Source: Diphasiastrum complanatum (Eukaryota > Streptophyta > Lycopodiopsida > Lycopodiales > Lycopodiaceae). From it: a DNA stretch of 64,000 nt. Position numbers and translations under genes: made by a program. Under the pieces are notes generated by a model. The model was not told the origin of the DNA. It did no database searches and saw only the letters and a list, made by a program, of their open reading frames with translations. Location: NCBI GenBank assembly GCA_029204225.1, contig CM055105.1, positions 11,624,404-11,688,403 of the forward strand. The letters run 5' to 3'. How positions within the stretch are numbered: position 1 is the stretch's first letter; each line of letters starts with the position of its first letter. Of the stretch, positions 11,780 to 21,545 are shown one piece after another.

Positions 11780-12335
11780 TTTGTATGATAAGGGATGAGC
11801 AGATAATTTGTTGTTGGTGTGAATCCACTTGTCAGACACTGTGACATTATTATTCTCCTTGAAGGCCTGAAGCAAAAAGTTACTCAGCACCAGCAACTCA
11901 TTGGATGAATCTCTTGCAATGTCATATTGCAAGAGTGTAAGCCCAGACTCTATCACAAGATCACTGATAGAAGCCCGTCTGTCTTTGAGATCCAAGTAAT
12001 CTAGAACTCTAAAATTAATACTAAAATCAAGTTCATCTAGTCTAAAACAAAAAGGAGTACCAACTGTATCTATAGCATCGGATATGTCTTTCTCAAATTT
12101 AAGATAATCATCCGAATCTATATATGTATAAAAATTTGGAGGAGGAGGAGGAGGAGGAGGTGGTGGATGTGTAGTATCTATAGGAATTAAAGGGGTATCC
12201 AAAAAAAATGTAGTTATATTTACAACATTATCAACAACAGCGTTATCTACAATGGATTCCGGGTTAGGCTTCACAGAATTTGTGGTGTCTACCCTCCTTA
12301 CTTTCTTCGGAGCTCTCTTGGGGGCTGTCTGCTTC
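11780..12335 (-). pseudogene. Exon 2: basic linker, polyproline and unknown domain
   Basis: An 83-base intron (12418-12336) would join the end of the histone fold to RKQTAPKRAPKKVRR, a basic segment that itself looks like an H3 tail. After about 35 residues comes a run of ten prolines (encoded by the GGA/GGT repeats at about 12138-12168). About 140 mostly acidic and hydrophobic residues follow, with no domain I recognise. A GTAAGA donor follows at 11779. The first splice (AG/GTATTG to CTAG/G) keeps the frame. The unknown domain may be the N-terminal part of the peptidase module. Confidence 0.55.
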
Positions 12336-12418
12336 CTAGACGCTTCGTAGGAAGATCAGTGCTATCTAGAGGAGTTGGTCTAGGAGCAACATGATGAAAT
12401 ACGTGTAACCTACAATAC

Positions 12419-12791
12419 CTATCCCTCATTCTCATCAGGAGCTGAAAATCCTTGGGCATTATGGTGACTCTCTTGGAATGGATTGCAAGCAAAAAAGAAT
12501 CCTCAAAAAAAGGCTAATGTATTCTTTAGCAGCCTCCTGAAGGCACTGAAGAGCACTGGGTGTGAATCTAACTAGTTGTCCAAGATCATTTCTTGTGATG
12601 TTGCGGACAGCACGGTAGCATGGAGCTCTTGGGATCAACAGAGTTGTTGATCTCTGATACTTGCATATATCAGAGAGCCACCTGCTGCGGTTGCTCGTTC
12701 TAGGTCTAGCGGGTGGTGTAATGGCAACCGCAGGGGCTGAAGATGAGCCAGGAGAGAAGAAGTCCCTCCTTGTCTGCTTTATCCTATCCAT
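12419..12791 (-). pseudogene. Exon 1: H3/cenH3-like histone fold
   Basis: The N-terminus MDRIKQTRRD echoes the H3 tail (ARTKQTARK). KYQRSTTLLIPRAP matches H3 alpha-N, RFTPSALQCLQEAAKEY matches alpha 2, and AIHSKRVTIMPKDFQL is nearly the canonical H3 C-terminal segment. Several details lean to cenH3: LLIP, RNIT, QEAA, KDF and a loop 1 slightly longer than in canonical H3. The frame breaks inside a run of seven T (12511-12505, minus strand), exactly at the LFED position. Downstream the correct frame resumes and runs to a donor at 12418. The tail is short and does not have the canonical lysine pattern. Membership of the H3 superfamily is clear; the cenH3 assignment is tentative. Confidence 0.8.
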
Positions 12792-13612
12792 GGATGTGTA
12801 CTATGGGATAGCAGACTTGTGCGTGATGGTTAGGATGAGCAGGGAGGGATGATAAAGACCTCGTAGAGGACCGATATGTACGGACAGAATGTACGGTATA
12901 TCAGACCTGTGCGAGACGAATATAAGAGAGAGCGATTAGTTTTGAAAGAAGATGCAAAAGTGCGATATGGGAAGACACATAGGCAGATGTATCGGACTTG
13001 TGCGCATGGAAGGCGATAGGAGGAATATCGATTGTGAAGGACGCGCACAAGTGCAATATGCAGAGCGAAAAAAAAAGTGAAAAAATTCATCAAAGTTTGT
13101 GATTTTATATCGTGGTTTGCACGTGCGAAAGAACATCCTGTCACACGTGTGGGAGTTGTACGGACAAATGCGAGAGCGACATGTGTCACGCTATCACATT
13201 ACACGTGTGGAGTTTGTACGAGCAAATGCGAGAGTGACACATGTTGTCAAGCAAACAAATGAACACGCGACATGTGTCCAGGTGTCATTTCACACGTGTC
13301 CAGGTGTCACCTCACACGTGCCAGTGCCTGTAGTCCAATTGAAAGTAGACACGTGTCCTTTGTCCGTTGATCACACGTGCAAAATTTAGTATAAATGGCA
13401 CGAAAAATGATTAATCTTTTACCTTTTCTATTCTCGAAATTTGCGGCACATCGCTCTTGTGATCGCGCATTGTTGTCCGTTTGCTTGCAACGATCACACA
13501 AGTGCGATACTCGGTATCTGCCTGCCGTACATATCCCTCTTGTGCGCCATCTTGATAGTTAGTTTTGTTTCAGTTCTCCCTTGCGCACAAGTGCGATATT
13601 CACGTTACTGCC
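12792..13612. promoter_or_regulatory. Divergent intergenic region with CACGTG boxes
   Basis: This spacer separates two divergent ATGs (12791 minus, 13613 plus). Seven CACGTG boxes lie at about 13120, 13144, 13202, 13293, 13315, 13350 and 13374; such E/G-boxes bind bHLH or bZIP factors in plants. A second motif, ACTTGTGCG or its reverse complement, recurs about eight times on both sides of the boxes, facing opposite ways. A TATAAAT box lies at 13390-13396, about 220 bases before the plus-strand ATG. The layout suggests a bidirectional promoter; activity is not shown. Confidence 0.6.
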
Positions 13613-14613
13613 ATGGCCTCTTCCTCAGGATCCCTACAAGATTCAGGCTTGAGTTCATTTCTTAGTGAATTTGGGATTACTGAAAACCTAGACTACTTCC
13701 ACAGTCTATTCAGACCATATCTACATGTTTTCAGGACTGCACAACCAAATTCTGACGTACTTTATGAACATTATATTAGATTCAAAGATATACTTAGTAA
13801 GCCTGTTTTCTCCATAGGTCCACTGCAGTACATGCATTATACTGATCTTGTTTATTTCTTCTCAACTTTCAACGTAGACCGGATAGAATGTTCACCAAAT
13901 TGTTTGATCTTTTCAAAAGCAGTTCAATGTGTCCGTATTGCAACAAGAAATGTTGATTGGTTGAATATTAGATTGGTTTCGTACTTTTCCTGTTATTTTG
14001 GATCCCAGATGATGAGGAAGTTTCTATTGCTGACCCTCCTTTTGCATCATCCTCTGTTCAGTCAGCTATTAAGGATATTAGTCACTTTCTTATCGACACT
14101 CCTGATAAGGAAAGTGACTTTATTGATGTAAATACTGATGTTCTTCGGGATTTTTTTATTGGCCAAAATACATCTGATGATGAATCCAACCCTATAGAAG
14201 AGTCGAAATGTCTTTTCAATTTGTCTGTATTTTATATTAATGACGATGTATATTTTACTACTGCTGATTTATGTAAATTTTTTGACTATCGTGAAGACGA
14301 GGTTCTATGTTTATTATCTGGCACAATTTTCGAATTCTCCGACTTTGTAGATTTTGAAACAGATGATCTTGTTGCTGGTATTGATTTTGATGATGAGGAG
14401 GGACTTATGACTGGTGAAGAATGCCTGACTAAGACTTTATCAAATATAGTTGAGGATGGACGAGGCAGACCATCCGATGAAGAATTCACGGCATTTCAAT
14501 CCCAGATGGGCTTCCCTCGTCCATCATTAATGCATTTCACTGATGATTCCACTTCAGTACGTGGTCATTATATTGATCATCCTGATCTGGTTGCTGCTGA
14601 TGATGAAGAATGT
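13613..14613 (+). pseudogene. Acidic unknown protein, frameshifted and truncated
   Basis: The ATG at 13613 has a strong context (GCCATGGCC) and a TATA box upstream. About 120 residues are read from the ATG with no recognisable domain (LSSFLSEFGITENLDYF near the start). The frame changes near 13985 and continues to 14613 with an acidic segment (DFETDDLVAGIDFDDEEG). A GTAAGT donor at 14614 ends the exon. Copia LTR sequence follows almost at once, so the remaining exons were lost or displaced. It is divergently paired with the histone-like gene. One frameshift and the truncation argue against function. Confidence 0.5.
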
Positions 14614-14659
14614 GTAAGTGTTTTTACATTCAATATATGCCTTCGATAAGAATGTTCGA

Positions 14660-15150
14660 ATGGATTAAATTGTTATTCACGAAAAATGACATATAATAGG
14701 TTATTACAAGAGATTGGGACATTCAATATTAGAGGTAATGGCAAAAAGAGAAGTAGTTCTTGGCCTTCCAAAATTTCTTTCTAACATCAATAAAGTTTGT
14801 GAACATTGTACATTGTCAAAGGCACATAGGCTTCCATATAGGCACAACTTTCCTTACAAGCATAGGATTCCTTACGGGCAATAACCGTAGTGCCTTTGTA
14901 ATAGGTTTCCTTACAAACTACTTACGAGTTTCTTATGGGCTCTTTACGAGTTTCTTATGGGCTCTTTATGGGCAGTGACTACCATGCCTCGTAAGAGAAA
15001 GCCTTATGGGCTCCTTACGTCTTTCTTGCGGGTAGTGACTTCATTCTTTGACGAAGTTCAAAGGCTTTAATTCATAAGCTTCCACTTTGACTATATGAAT
15101 GAAACTAGATTAACTTATTGGAGTTAGGGAGAGAAGGGAAAAATCCAACA
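14660..15150 (-). repeat. Copia 3' LTR (minus strand)
   Basis: On the minus strand a G-rich polypurine tract (15158-15151) is followed by TGTTGGATT at 15150, the usual copia LTR start. The LTR contains 18-22 base repeats around TTACGAGTTTCTTATGGGC (about 14840-15030). The far end is not certain. A related LTR starts the same way at 19494. Confidence 0.65.
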
Positions 15151-15550
15151 CCCCCCTTAATCTAGATCCATGAATGCCTTTAGCTTCAAATTTAATGATG
15201 CGCAAAATCTGTTGTGTGCATTTGTGCTCAGCTCCTTTGTAAAATCATCTACTGTCATGTGTTGTGTTGTACAATATTTCAAGCTTTACTTGTGACTGCT
15301 CCATGAAATAGGACCGCCATTTAGAAAGAATGTAAATCCATATCCGAATTCAAGAATATCTACATCTCCCACCCAGTTTGCATCTTGATATCCACTGAAA
15401 ATGTGGAGTTTGCGGTTGTTGACTGCTCCATAATAGATGCGTTGGTCCGTCGTAGCTCAAATGTATCTCTTCCTCTTATGAGAGTCTTCCAATGTGTAAT
15501 CCTCGTATTGGCCATGAATTGGCTTACAGAATCCGGATCCATTGGTGAGT
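15151..15550 (-). pseudogene. Copia RNase H fragment
   Basis: The minus strand encodes parts of copia RNase H: SQFMANTRITHWKTL near 15500 and the glycine- and aspartate-rich segment around 15370. Stops and frameshifts divide it. It runs into the polypurine tract and LTR at 15150. Only the last part of pol survives. Confidence 0.7.
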
Positions 15551-15599
15551 GCGCTATTCAATAATTCATCAGATTATAACTGATGAATGTATCTTTTGT

Positions 15600-16161
15600 T
15601 CAATGATAAGGATCAACATTTGTTCTCTGTCTAAAATGCAAAATGTGTCACCATCAAATAATGTCGAAACTTCTTAACTGAAAAAACCATGGCCAGCGCT
15701 TCTCGTTCGGTGGTAAAATAGTTCACTTCAGCATCATTAAGTTGTCAGCTAGCAAATCGAATAGGGAAGTCTTTTTTATATTCACTCAAATGAGTCAGTA
15801 TAGATCCCTTGGAAGCATTTGTATGCACATGGAATTCTATTGTCCAATTAGGCGCTCGTAGTATCAGTGCAGAAGCTAAGGCTTTCTTCAACTTTTCAAA
15901 TGATTCAAAAGACTCAAATGTCCAAATTGGTACAATAGTCAACCTACATGTAAGCCATGCTAAGTCTGCAAAGAATAAGATGAATATTCGATAATAGTTT
16001 GCATGGCCCATAAAAATGTAGACTCCTCTTATCGTTCTTGGTGGAGGTAATTCCACAATCATTTTGATTTTAGAATAATCCGTAGCAATACCATGTCTTG
16101 AAATGACATGTCCAAAAACAACCCCAGGAGTAACCCAAATCTGGCATTTCTCTGGATTCAA
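15600..16161 (-). pseudogene. Ty3/gypsy RT/RNase H fragment
   Basis: The minus strand reads through the end of gypsy reverse transcriptase and the start of RNase H. Recognisable parts are FGHVISRHGIATDYSKI, the GHANYYRIFI connection segment and HVHTNASKGSILTHL. The frame continues, after a stop at about 15745, with NYFTTEREALAMVF to about 15620. Catalytic YxDD and integrase regions are absent. It abuts the copia fragment ending near 15550. Confidence 0.85.
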
Positions 16162-16169
16162 GAAAACCT

Positions 16170-16505
16170 GGTACTGACTGTGAAAAATATCAACTAATTT
16201 ATTTTAGTCAAGTTGAGTTTATTTGGCAATTTTGAGGCCAATATGCATTTTCAACTTAGAAATAGACTTTATAAAGTTAATAAGGCCTAAGAATAGTGGA
16301 TTTACTATTTTTGAAAACTTAGGCAAGTTGATAAGGTCGAATTTGGACCTACTCTAATTGGTTACTAAAGATGCATTGAATCTAGTCATGTTAAATCCAG
16401 GGTTTGGAAGAGATCTAGAAACATCCATAAGTAGATAAGCTTGTGTTAGAGCATCCAAATAGGGCAAGGTTGTGATCTATCTTTTTAACATGGTATCAAA
16501 GCTTT
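16170..16505 (+). repeat. LTR end and primer-binding site
   Basis: TTTTTAACA (ending 16490) is followed directly by TGGTATCAAAGC (16491-16502), the usual LTR end and tRNA-Met primer site of plant LTR elements. The LTR start is not certain; a candidate lies near 16178. No gag follows, so only the 5' edge of an element remains. Bases 16506-16780 hold no recognisable coding sequence. Confidence 0.55.
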
Positions 16506-16780
16506 GTTACAAGCTATAAGTGGAGAAGAAGCCATTTCTAGTGAGTGATTTGGAGGTGTCATCAATTCTAGAGTATGCTAGAGTGATTCTTTGTCAAAAT
16601 CAAGCATTTTCAAGTGTAAAATGGGGATTTTTGTTATCCAAAACTCAATTTAGGTCAAAATACTTGTAGTAGGTCGATTTTCCTCCCTACTAGTTGGATT
16701 GTGGCGATTTTTGATGCATAAGAAAGGTCTTAGAACATTCTTCAAGATTCTATATCAAGTTCATTAGAGAAGTTCCCATA

Positions 16781-17130
16781 GTTAAAAGGGCCGTTTGTCA
16801 AGAGTTTTTTTTTTTGCTCGCTTTTTATGTCCATGTGGCCCAATCAGTTCTTGACATAGTGGCTTCTATGTAACATAACTCGCCTGACCCAAAAAACACA
16901 ATTCATATTTGGGAAGCTTTGAATTTATGGTCCGGTAGATTGGAAACATACTATAGGCTGGCATGTGTGGCCACTGGTTGACTAAATTGCTCGGGTTAAC
17001 CTCAAGTTAAAGCTATCTTGGGACTTACAAATAACAATTACTACAACGAAGCACGAAACCATAATGTTTTAGTGCCTATTATGCCCTGGACTCTCATATT
17101 GACATATTCAAACGTGAGACTCTTCAAGCT
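16781..17130 (+). other. Upstream flank of unknown gene copy 2
   Basis: The start (GGGCCGTTTGTCAAGAG, then T-rich, then GGCCCAATCA) resembles 9221-9290 upstream of copy 1. No coding sequence is visible. The shared flank suggests that the duplicated unit included upstream sequence. Confidence 0.45.
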
Positions 17131-18316
17131 ATGGCGATGAGGAGACCGAGATCCTTGATATGCTCTGCAATTTTTTATAATGAGAGGAAAGACGATGGAA
17201 CATGGATTGCCCTTGAATATCATAAGGCTTCTTGGGTATTGATGGATCCATCGGCGAAAGGGGCCTTTTGCCAAAAGAAAAAGGCCAAGTATACATATAA
17301 ATCTTATTGGAAAGGTCGGATTATTGATTTCAAATTATCCCCAAGAGGACAAACCATTTTAGAGGTGCTTGTTCAACATGTTTATATGCATTCAGAACTT
17401 AATGTGGATGCTGTAAATCCACGTGATTTTTGAAAATGTAATTGTAAGTATCTTAATCTTTTGGGTTGCTTGTCATTTTTTAACATGTAATTGTATATAT
17501 GAATGGGAACTTATTATGATTTTGTATTGCATATCTATATCCATCAAATATACATGAATGGGAACCTGTAAACTCCCTTTCAGGTATCATAGATGTCATC
17601 CATTCAGAAATTGGCAAATTGCAATACAAAGGACGAACGACAAAAAAACTTGCAGATTCTGGAATATTTTTTTATGATACTATGTATATTCTAGACTTAA
17701 ATGGAGGAATAGGAAAACTAGAGTGTATACATATACCTAATTTTCAAGATAATGAGTGGTGGATTGCACTCAACGACAATATAATAAAGTTTTTTCGTTC
17801 CAAACTATATAATGATGTACAAAAGTCACTCAAAATTAGTACCAGATTAAAAAATGTGCACTTAAGCTGGTTTGTTCCTATATCAATGTTTGTCATCTCT
17901 TTTTCAAACATGGAGGTGCGTCAAACTCCCACATTGTTTGTTTGCAAAAATCTATCACAAGATTTTTTATTTAAATTCATGGACAAAGGTTGGGATCAAA
18001 AATCCACTATAGATATAGAATGTAGAATCAAACATTCATCCATATGCTTTAGATACAACATAGAAAAGCAAATGCTTAATATGGTGTTTCATTATCATAG
18101 ATGGAAAAAACACAATGGTACTTGGGCCCCATTAGATCAAGATCTAGATAGCATTGGACACACTATCGTATATGCATTGATATCATGGCAAATGGGGATT
18201 TACTTACTAGTATTGAGGTTGAGCGGGATTGGAACTTATTCTACATTAGAATGGAGCTGATACTTTTACAACAGGATATCCCTGAATATTTTAGTTTTAT
18301 ATCGAATGGAAAATTG
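17131..18316 (+). pseudogene. Unknown intron-bearing gene family, copy 2
   Basis: The better preserved copy of the family also found at 9657-10671. Exon A (ATG 17131) encodes MAMRRPRS, then KASWVLMDPSAKGAF and a basic segment. It meets TGA at 17431-17433 where copy 1 has CAA, shortly before a shared GTAAGT donor. The next exon (from about 17540) opens with an EWEP segment and has a long open frame to 18260 that includes RQTPTLFVCKNLSQD and IECRIKHSS. A shift leads to the last segment (18185-18316), which ends at the same donor position as copy 1. I do not recognise the family. Its intron-exon form suggests a gene copied as DNA rather than by retroposition. Confidence 0.6.
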
Positions 18317-19154
18317 GTATGTAATATCTATTTATCAATATATGAATTTGTATTCGTTATCCTTTTTTTTTCGCTATTATGATCACTAACTATACATTGA
18401 ATAATGTGTGTGTAAAAGACATTAAGAGAAATTCAAATGCAAAGATTTGGGAGGAATTGTTTAAATAATAGAGCAATCATGATACAAGACACCTTGTAGA
18501 TGTTTGCAAGATTTGTAAAAACTCTCATAAATATCAACATCTTTTTCAATTTCTGAGAATGTACATGTGTGTCATGTATTTACAATGGATGTTTTCATGA
18601 GGCAGAATCCTCTAGCTCGGCCATGATTGGGTCTGCCAACCCCCAGTACTCCTGTTGCTACAGAGGTTACCATAATTGATGAACTTTTAGGAGAAGCAGA
18701 GGAGGCTAGGCTAGCACAAGAGTATGACCCTGCCAAGGCCCGTGCTTTGTCAATCTTGTCGAAAATCAGTGGGATAGCAGTGGAATAGAAAAACGGATGG
18801 TTGTAGATCGGAAGTGCAACAGTTACCAGCAATAATCAAGATGAATAAACAGTAGTAATGTTCTAATAGTACAAAAACATTAGTCTGAAAAATGTACTCG
18901 TGATAAAAATCAGAAGGTGAGTACATGGGCGTGAAGCTGGTGACGCAATTTAGTCAAGCGCTTTCTTTTTTTAGAGCTTCCGTCTTTTATAGATAACTAA
19001 CTGAAAGATATTTATTTACAAGATATTTTCAAGTCTTTCAGGTCAGTGCTTTTCTACCTACTTAATTAATTACAACCGCCTTGTAAACAAGTAGGTGAAC
19101 TGCCATAAAGTCTTGGATTGACTTTTCCCTGATGACAAAGTCAGATAGGACTCA
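18317..19154. other. Non-coding interval, probably partly LTR
   Basis: Intronic sequence after the donor at 18317 gives way to sequence that probably belongs to the minus-strand copia LTR starting at 19494. The left LTR end is not determined. No coding segment is convincing. Confidence 0.4.
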
Positions 19155-19494
19155 TCAGATAGTTTGACCTGGTTAGATAGTTTGGCCTGGTCCGAATTGT
19201 CGGCCTGGTCCAAATTGTCGGCCTGGTCCGATTTGTCGGCTGTCTCAGATTTGTCGGTTGCCTCAGATTCAGATTTGTTGGTTGCCTCAGATTTGTCGGC
19301 TGGGTCAAATTTGTTGGTTGCCTCAGATTTGTCGGCTGGGTTAGATGTGTCGGCCGAGTCAAATTTGTGTCGGCCGAGTCAGATTTGTCGGTTGAGATAG
19401 ATTTGTCGGCTTCCTTATATTTGTCGTTTGAGTCAAAAAAATTTCAGGATGCTCATTACCGAATGGATTTGGTCTTGAGCATAGAAATCCAACA
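19155..19494 (-). repeat. Copia LTR with 18-bp minisatellite
   Basis: On the minus strand, a polypurine tract is followed by TGTTGGATTTC at 19494, the LTR start. Within it, about 15 units of an 18-base repeat (consensus around CAGATTTGTCGGCTGGGT on the plus strand) fill 19155-19432. In frame, the array reads as a repeated RQPTNL peptide, which is an artefact. The same LTR start is seen at 15150. Confidence 0.75.
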
Positions 19495-19496
19495 TT

Positions 19497-20310
19497 CCCC
19501 CTTAATGTGGATTCTGAAAAATGTCGTTAAATATGAGATGGTGCTCTTTTGATAGTGCTTTTATGAAGTAATTTGCTGCCATAAGATCTGTCCTGTAGTA
19601 AACCAATGACACTTCCTTGCCTTGCACTTTTTCTCTAAGATAGTAATACCTGATTTTGATATGTTTGCTTCGAGAGTGAAATCTTGAATTTAGAGATAGT
19701 GCAATTGTGTTTTGATTATCACAATAGATTGTCGTTGGATGTGGCTGAGCAAAGTCAATATCTGCAAGCAGGTTCCTTAGCCAAATTGTCACCTTGGTTG
19801 CGTTTGTGGCAGCTATGTATTTTGATTTGGTTGATGATAATGCTAATGAGGTCTATTTTTGGCTGTTCCATGAGATTGGGCCTTGATTGTATAAGAATAC
19901 AAATCCAGAAGTGGATCTTCCAGTGTCGATATCTCCTGCCCAATCTACATCTATGTATCCTTCGAGAACATTGGCAGGTTGGCTACCTCCATACCAGATG
20001 CTAAGATGTTTTGTTGCTTGAACATATTTCATGACCTTTATGAGTGCCTTTCAATGGGTTGAACCTGGATTCGATAGGAACTAGCTAAGTGAACTGATTG
20101 AGTATGCTGGTCGAGTGCAGAGCATTGCATACATCAATGATCCGATAATGGAGTGAAATGGATATTGCTTCATTTTCTCCTTTTCTATCTTAGTTTGAGG
20201 GCATTGTTCCTTCGATAATTTCAGACCAGGGTCGAGTGGAAAGTAACTTGATTTCCAGTTGGTCATTCCATATTTTTCCAGCACATTAGTGAAATATCAT
20301 TGTTGACTGA
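19497..20310 (-). pseudogene. Copia RNase H fragment with RT end
   Basis: The minus strand encodes the region between RT and RNase H (IIGSLMYAMLCTRPAYSI, about 20130), a damaged central RNase H, and the C-terminus with TTIYCDNQNTIALSL, RSKHIKIRYYYLREKV and a degenerate FIKALSKEHH (19792-19502). Frameshifts divide it at about 20080 and 19790. The 5' cut is near 20310. It is followed by its polypurine tract and LTR. Confidence 0.85.
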
Positions 20311-20404
20311 TATAAATCTGTCTGTTGGATCGATTTCAATGAATCTGGATTCCAAGGCAGTAATGGGCACATAACAGACTAAACATTGTTGTATTGGTTG
20401 AGTG

Positions 20405-21510
20405 ACATATGAGCCCTCAAACTTGATTGGACCAATTGATGTATATCTCTCTTTTGATTGGACCCTAACTCTCATGCCAACACATAGGGACATGTCGCAC
20501 GACAAATCTCTACTTGACAAATGTCATGAGCCTAACTTGAAAAAGGCTACATCACAACCTACTTTTGGTCTAATCATAACTTGCCATGTGTACTTGCCTA
20601 TTTTGCCTCTTATGCCAAAAAAGGCCAAATCACCTACTTACACTTGGATAGATGTCTCTAAACTTTATCTACCCCTGACTCAACATGACTAAGCTATTTT
20701 TTTTTCCACACGTGGGAACATGCTCCACACGTGTGAGATTTGTGAAAATTCACATGTGGGAATGTCCTAATGTGTGAAATTGATCTCCTAAGCTTGGCTC
20801 ATGCACTATAGATCACCTATTGATTGAAATCCAAGATCAATGACAAGATCTAAGGCAAAAAGACCATTCTACATGCATTCATTCATTACCAAAAGGTGTT
20901 TCACACGTGTACAGACTTCATAAAATAAACTACGTCCTAACAAGCTCCTCTCCTTGGGAAGAGAGAGAAAATACCACTTTTGGGCTCATCTAGAGAGAGA
21001 AGACAATACAAGCAAAATTGACAAATCTCCAAATTGACTCAAAAACTCATATTAATTAATGAAGGGAATAAAAGTACATATAGAAACTTGTGGAAATCCA
21101 TGTCTGATTCTCGTTGGACCCCTTGAACATAGCCTCTCTAACCCTATTGGATGTGTGATGCAACATCCCTCACTTTTGATTGGACCCTTCCAACACATCT
21201 CTCTCTTATGATTGGACCCTTTGAATTTTGCCACCACATAGGGTGCATCCCTCATCAAACCTTAACCTGACATGTGTAAGCAACCTAACTAGCTCAAGTT
21301 ACATCACAATTGAATTTTGGCCTAATCATGACAAAACATGTGTACTTGACCATTTGACCTCTAAAGCCAAAATTGGCCCCATCAAAGTTCTACACCAAGA
21401 TGCTTGATACAAAATCTTTATGATACCCCTAAAGTTAGCATTATAAACTATTTCTAACTATTTTACACATGTGGGAACATGATTTACACATTTGAAATGT
21501 ACTCGCAAAC
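20405..21510. repeat. Degenerate direct repeat, about 350 bp unit
   Basis: Sequence at about 20440-20770 recurs at about 21170-21500 in the same order and orientation: TTTTGATTGGACCCT, then CACATAGGG, then a TGTGTACTTG block, then a GTGGGAACATG block. Identity is moderate. The copies contain no coding sequence. Between them (20770-21165) lies further non-coding sequence with CACACGTGT motifs. The pair may be old LTRs or a tandem duplication. Confidence 0.6.
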
Positions 21511-21545
21511 ATAAAATCATAAAATAACCAAGATAGATTTTTGAG

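Larger units (their letters stand above)
11040..12791 (-). pseudogene. Histone H3-like fold joined to Ulp1-like domain
   Basis: A multi-exon minus-strand gene runs from ATG 12791 to TAA 11040. My exon model is 12791-12419, 12335-11780, one or two exons around 11672-11494, then 11381-11277 and 11177-11040, all with GT-AG borders. The N-terminal part is a histone H3-like fold. A basic linker, a run of ten prolines and about 140 residues of unknown character follow. The C-terminal exons resemble a Ulp1/SENP (C48) peptidase. Damage includes a frameshift in the histone fold, a TAG in the 11381-11277 exon, an unresolved phase between exons 2 and 3, and Arg at the expected catalytic Cys. It may be one fusion gene or two adjoining genes; in this copy it is probably not functional. 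Confidence 0.6.

Noticed and set aside
13441-13665. ORF upstream of and overlapping the acidic gene
   Set aside because: It lies partly in the promoter region and has no protein character; the ATG at 13613 in another frame has the better context.
19164-19362. Repeated RQPTNL or LSAWSD peptide ORFs
   Set aside because: Both strands stay open only because the 18-bp repeat unit is a multiple of three.
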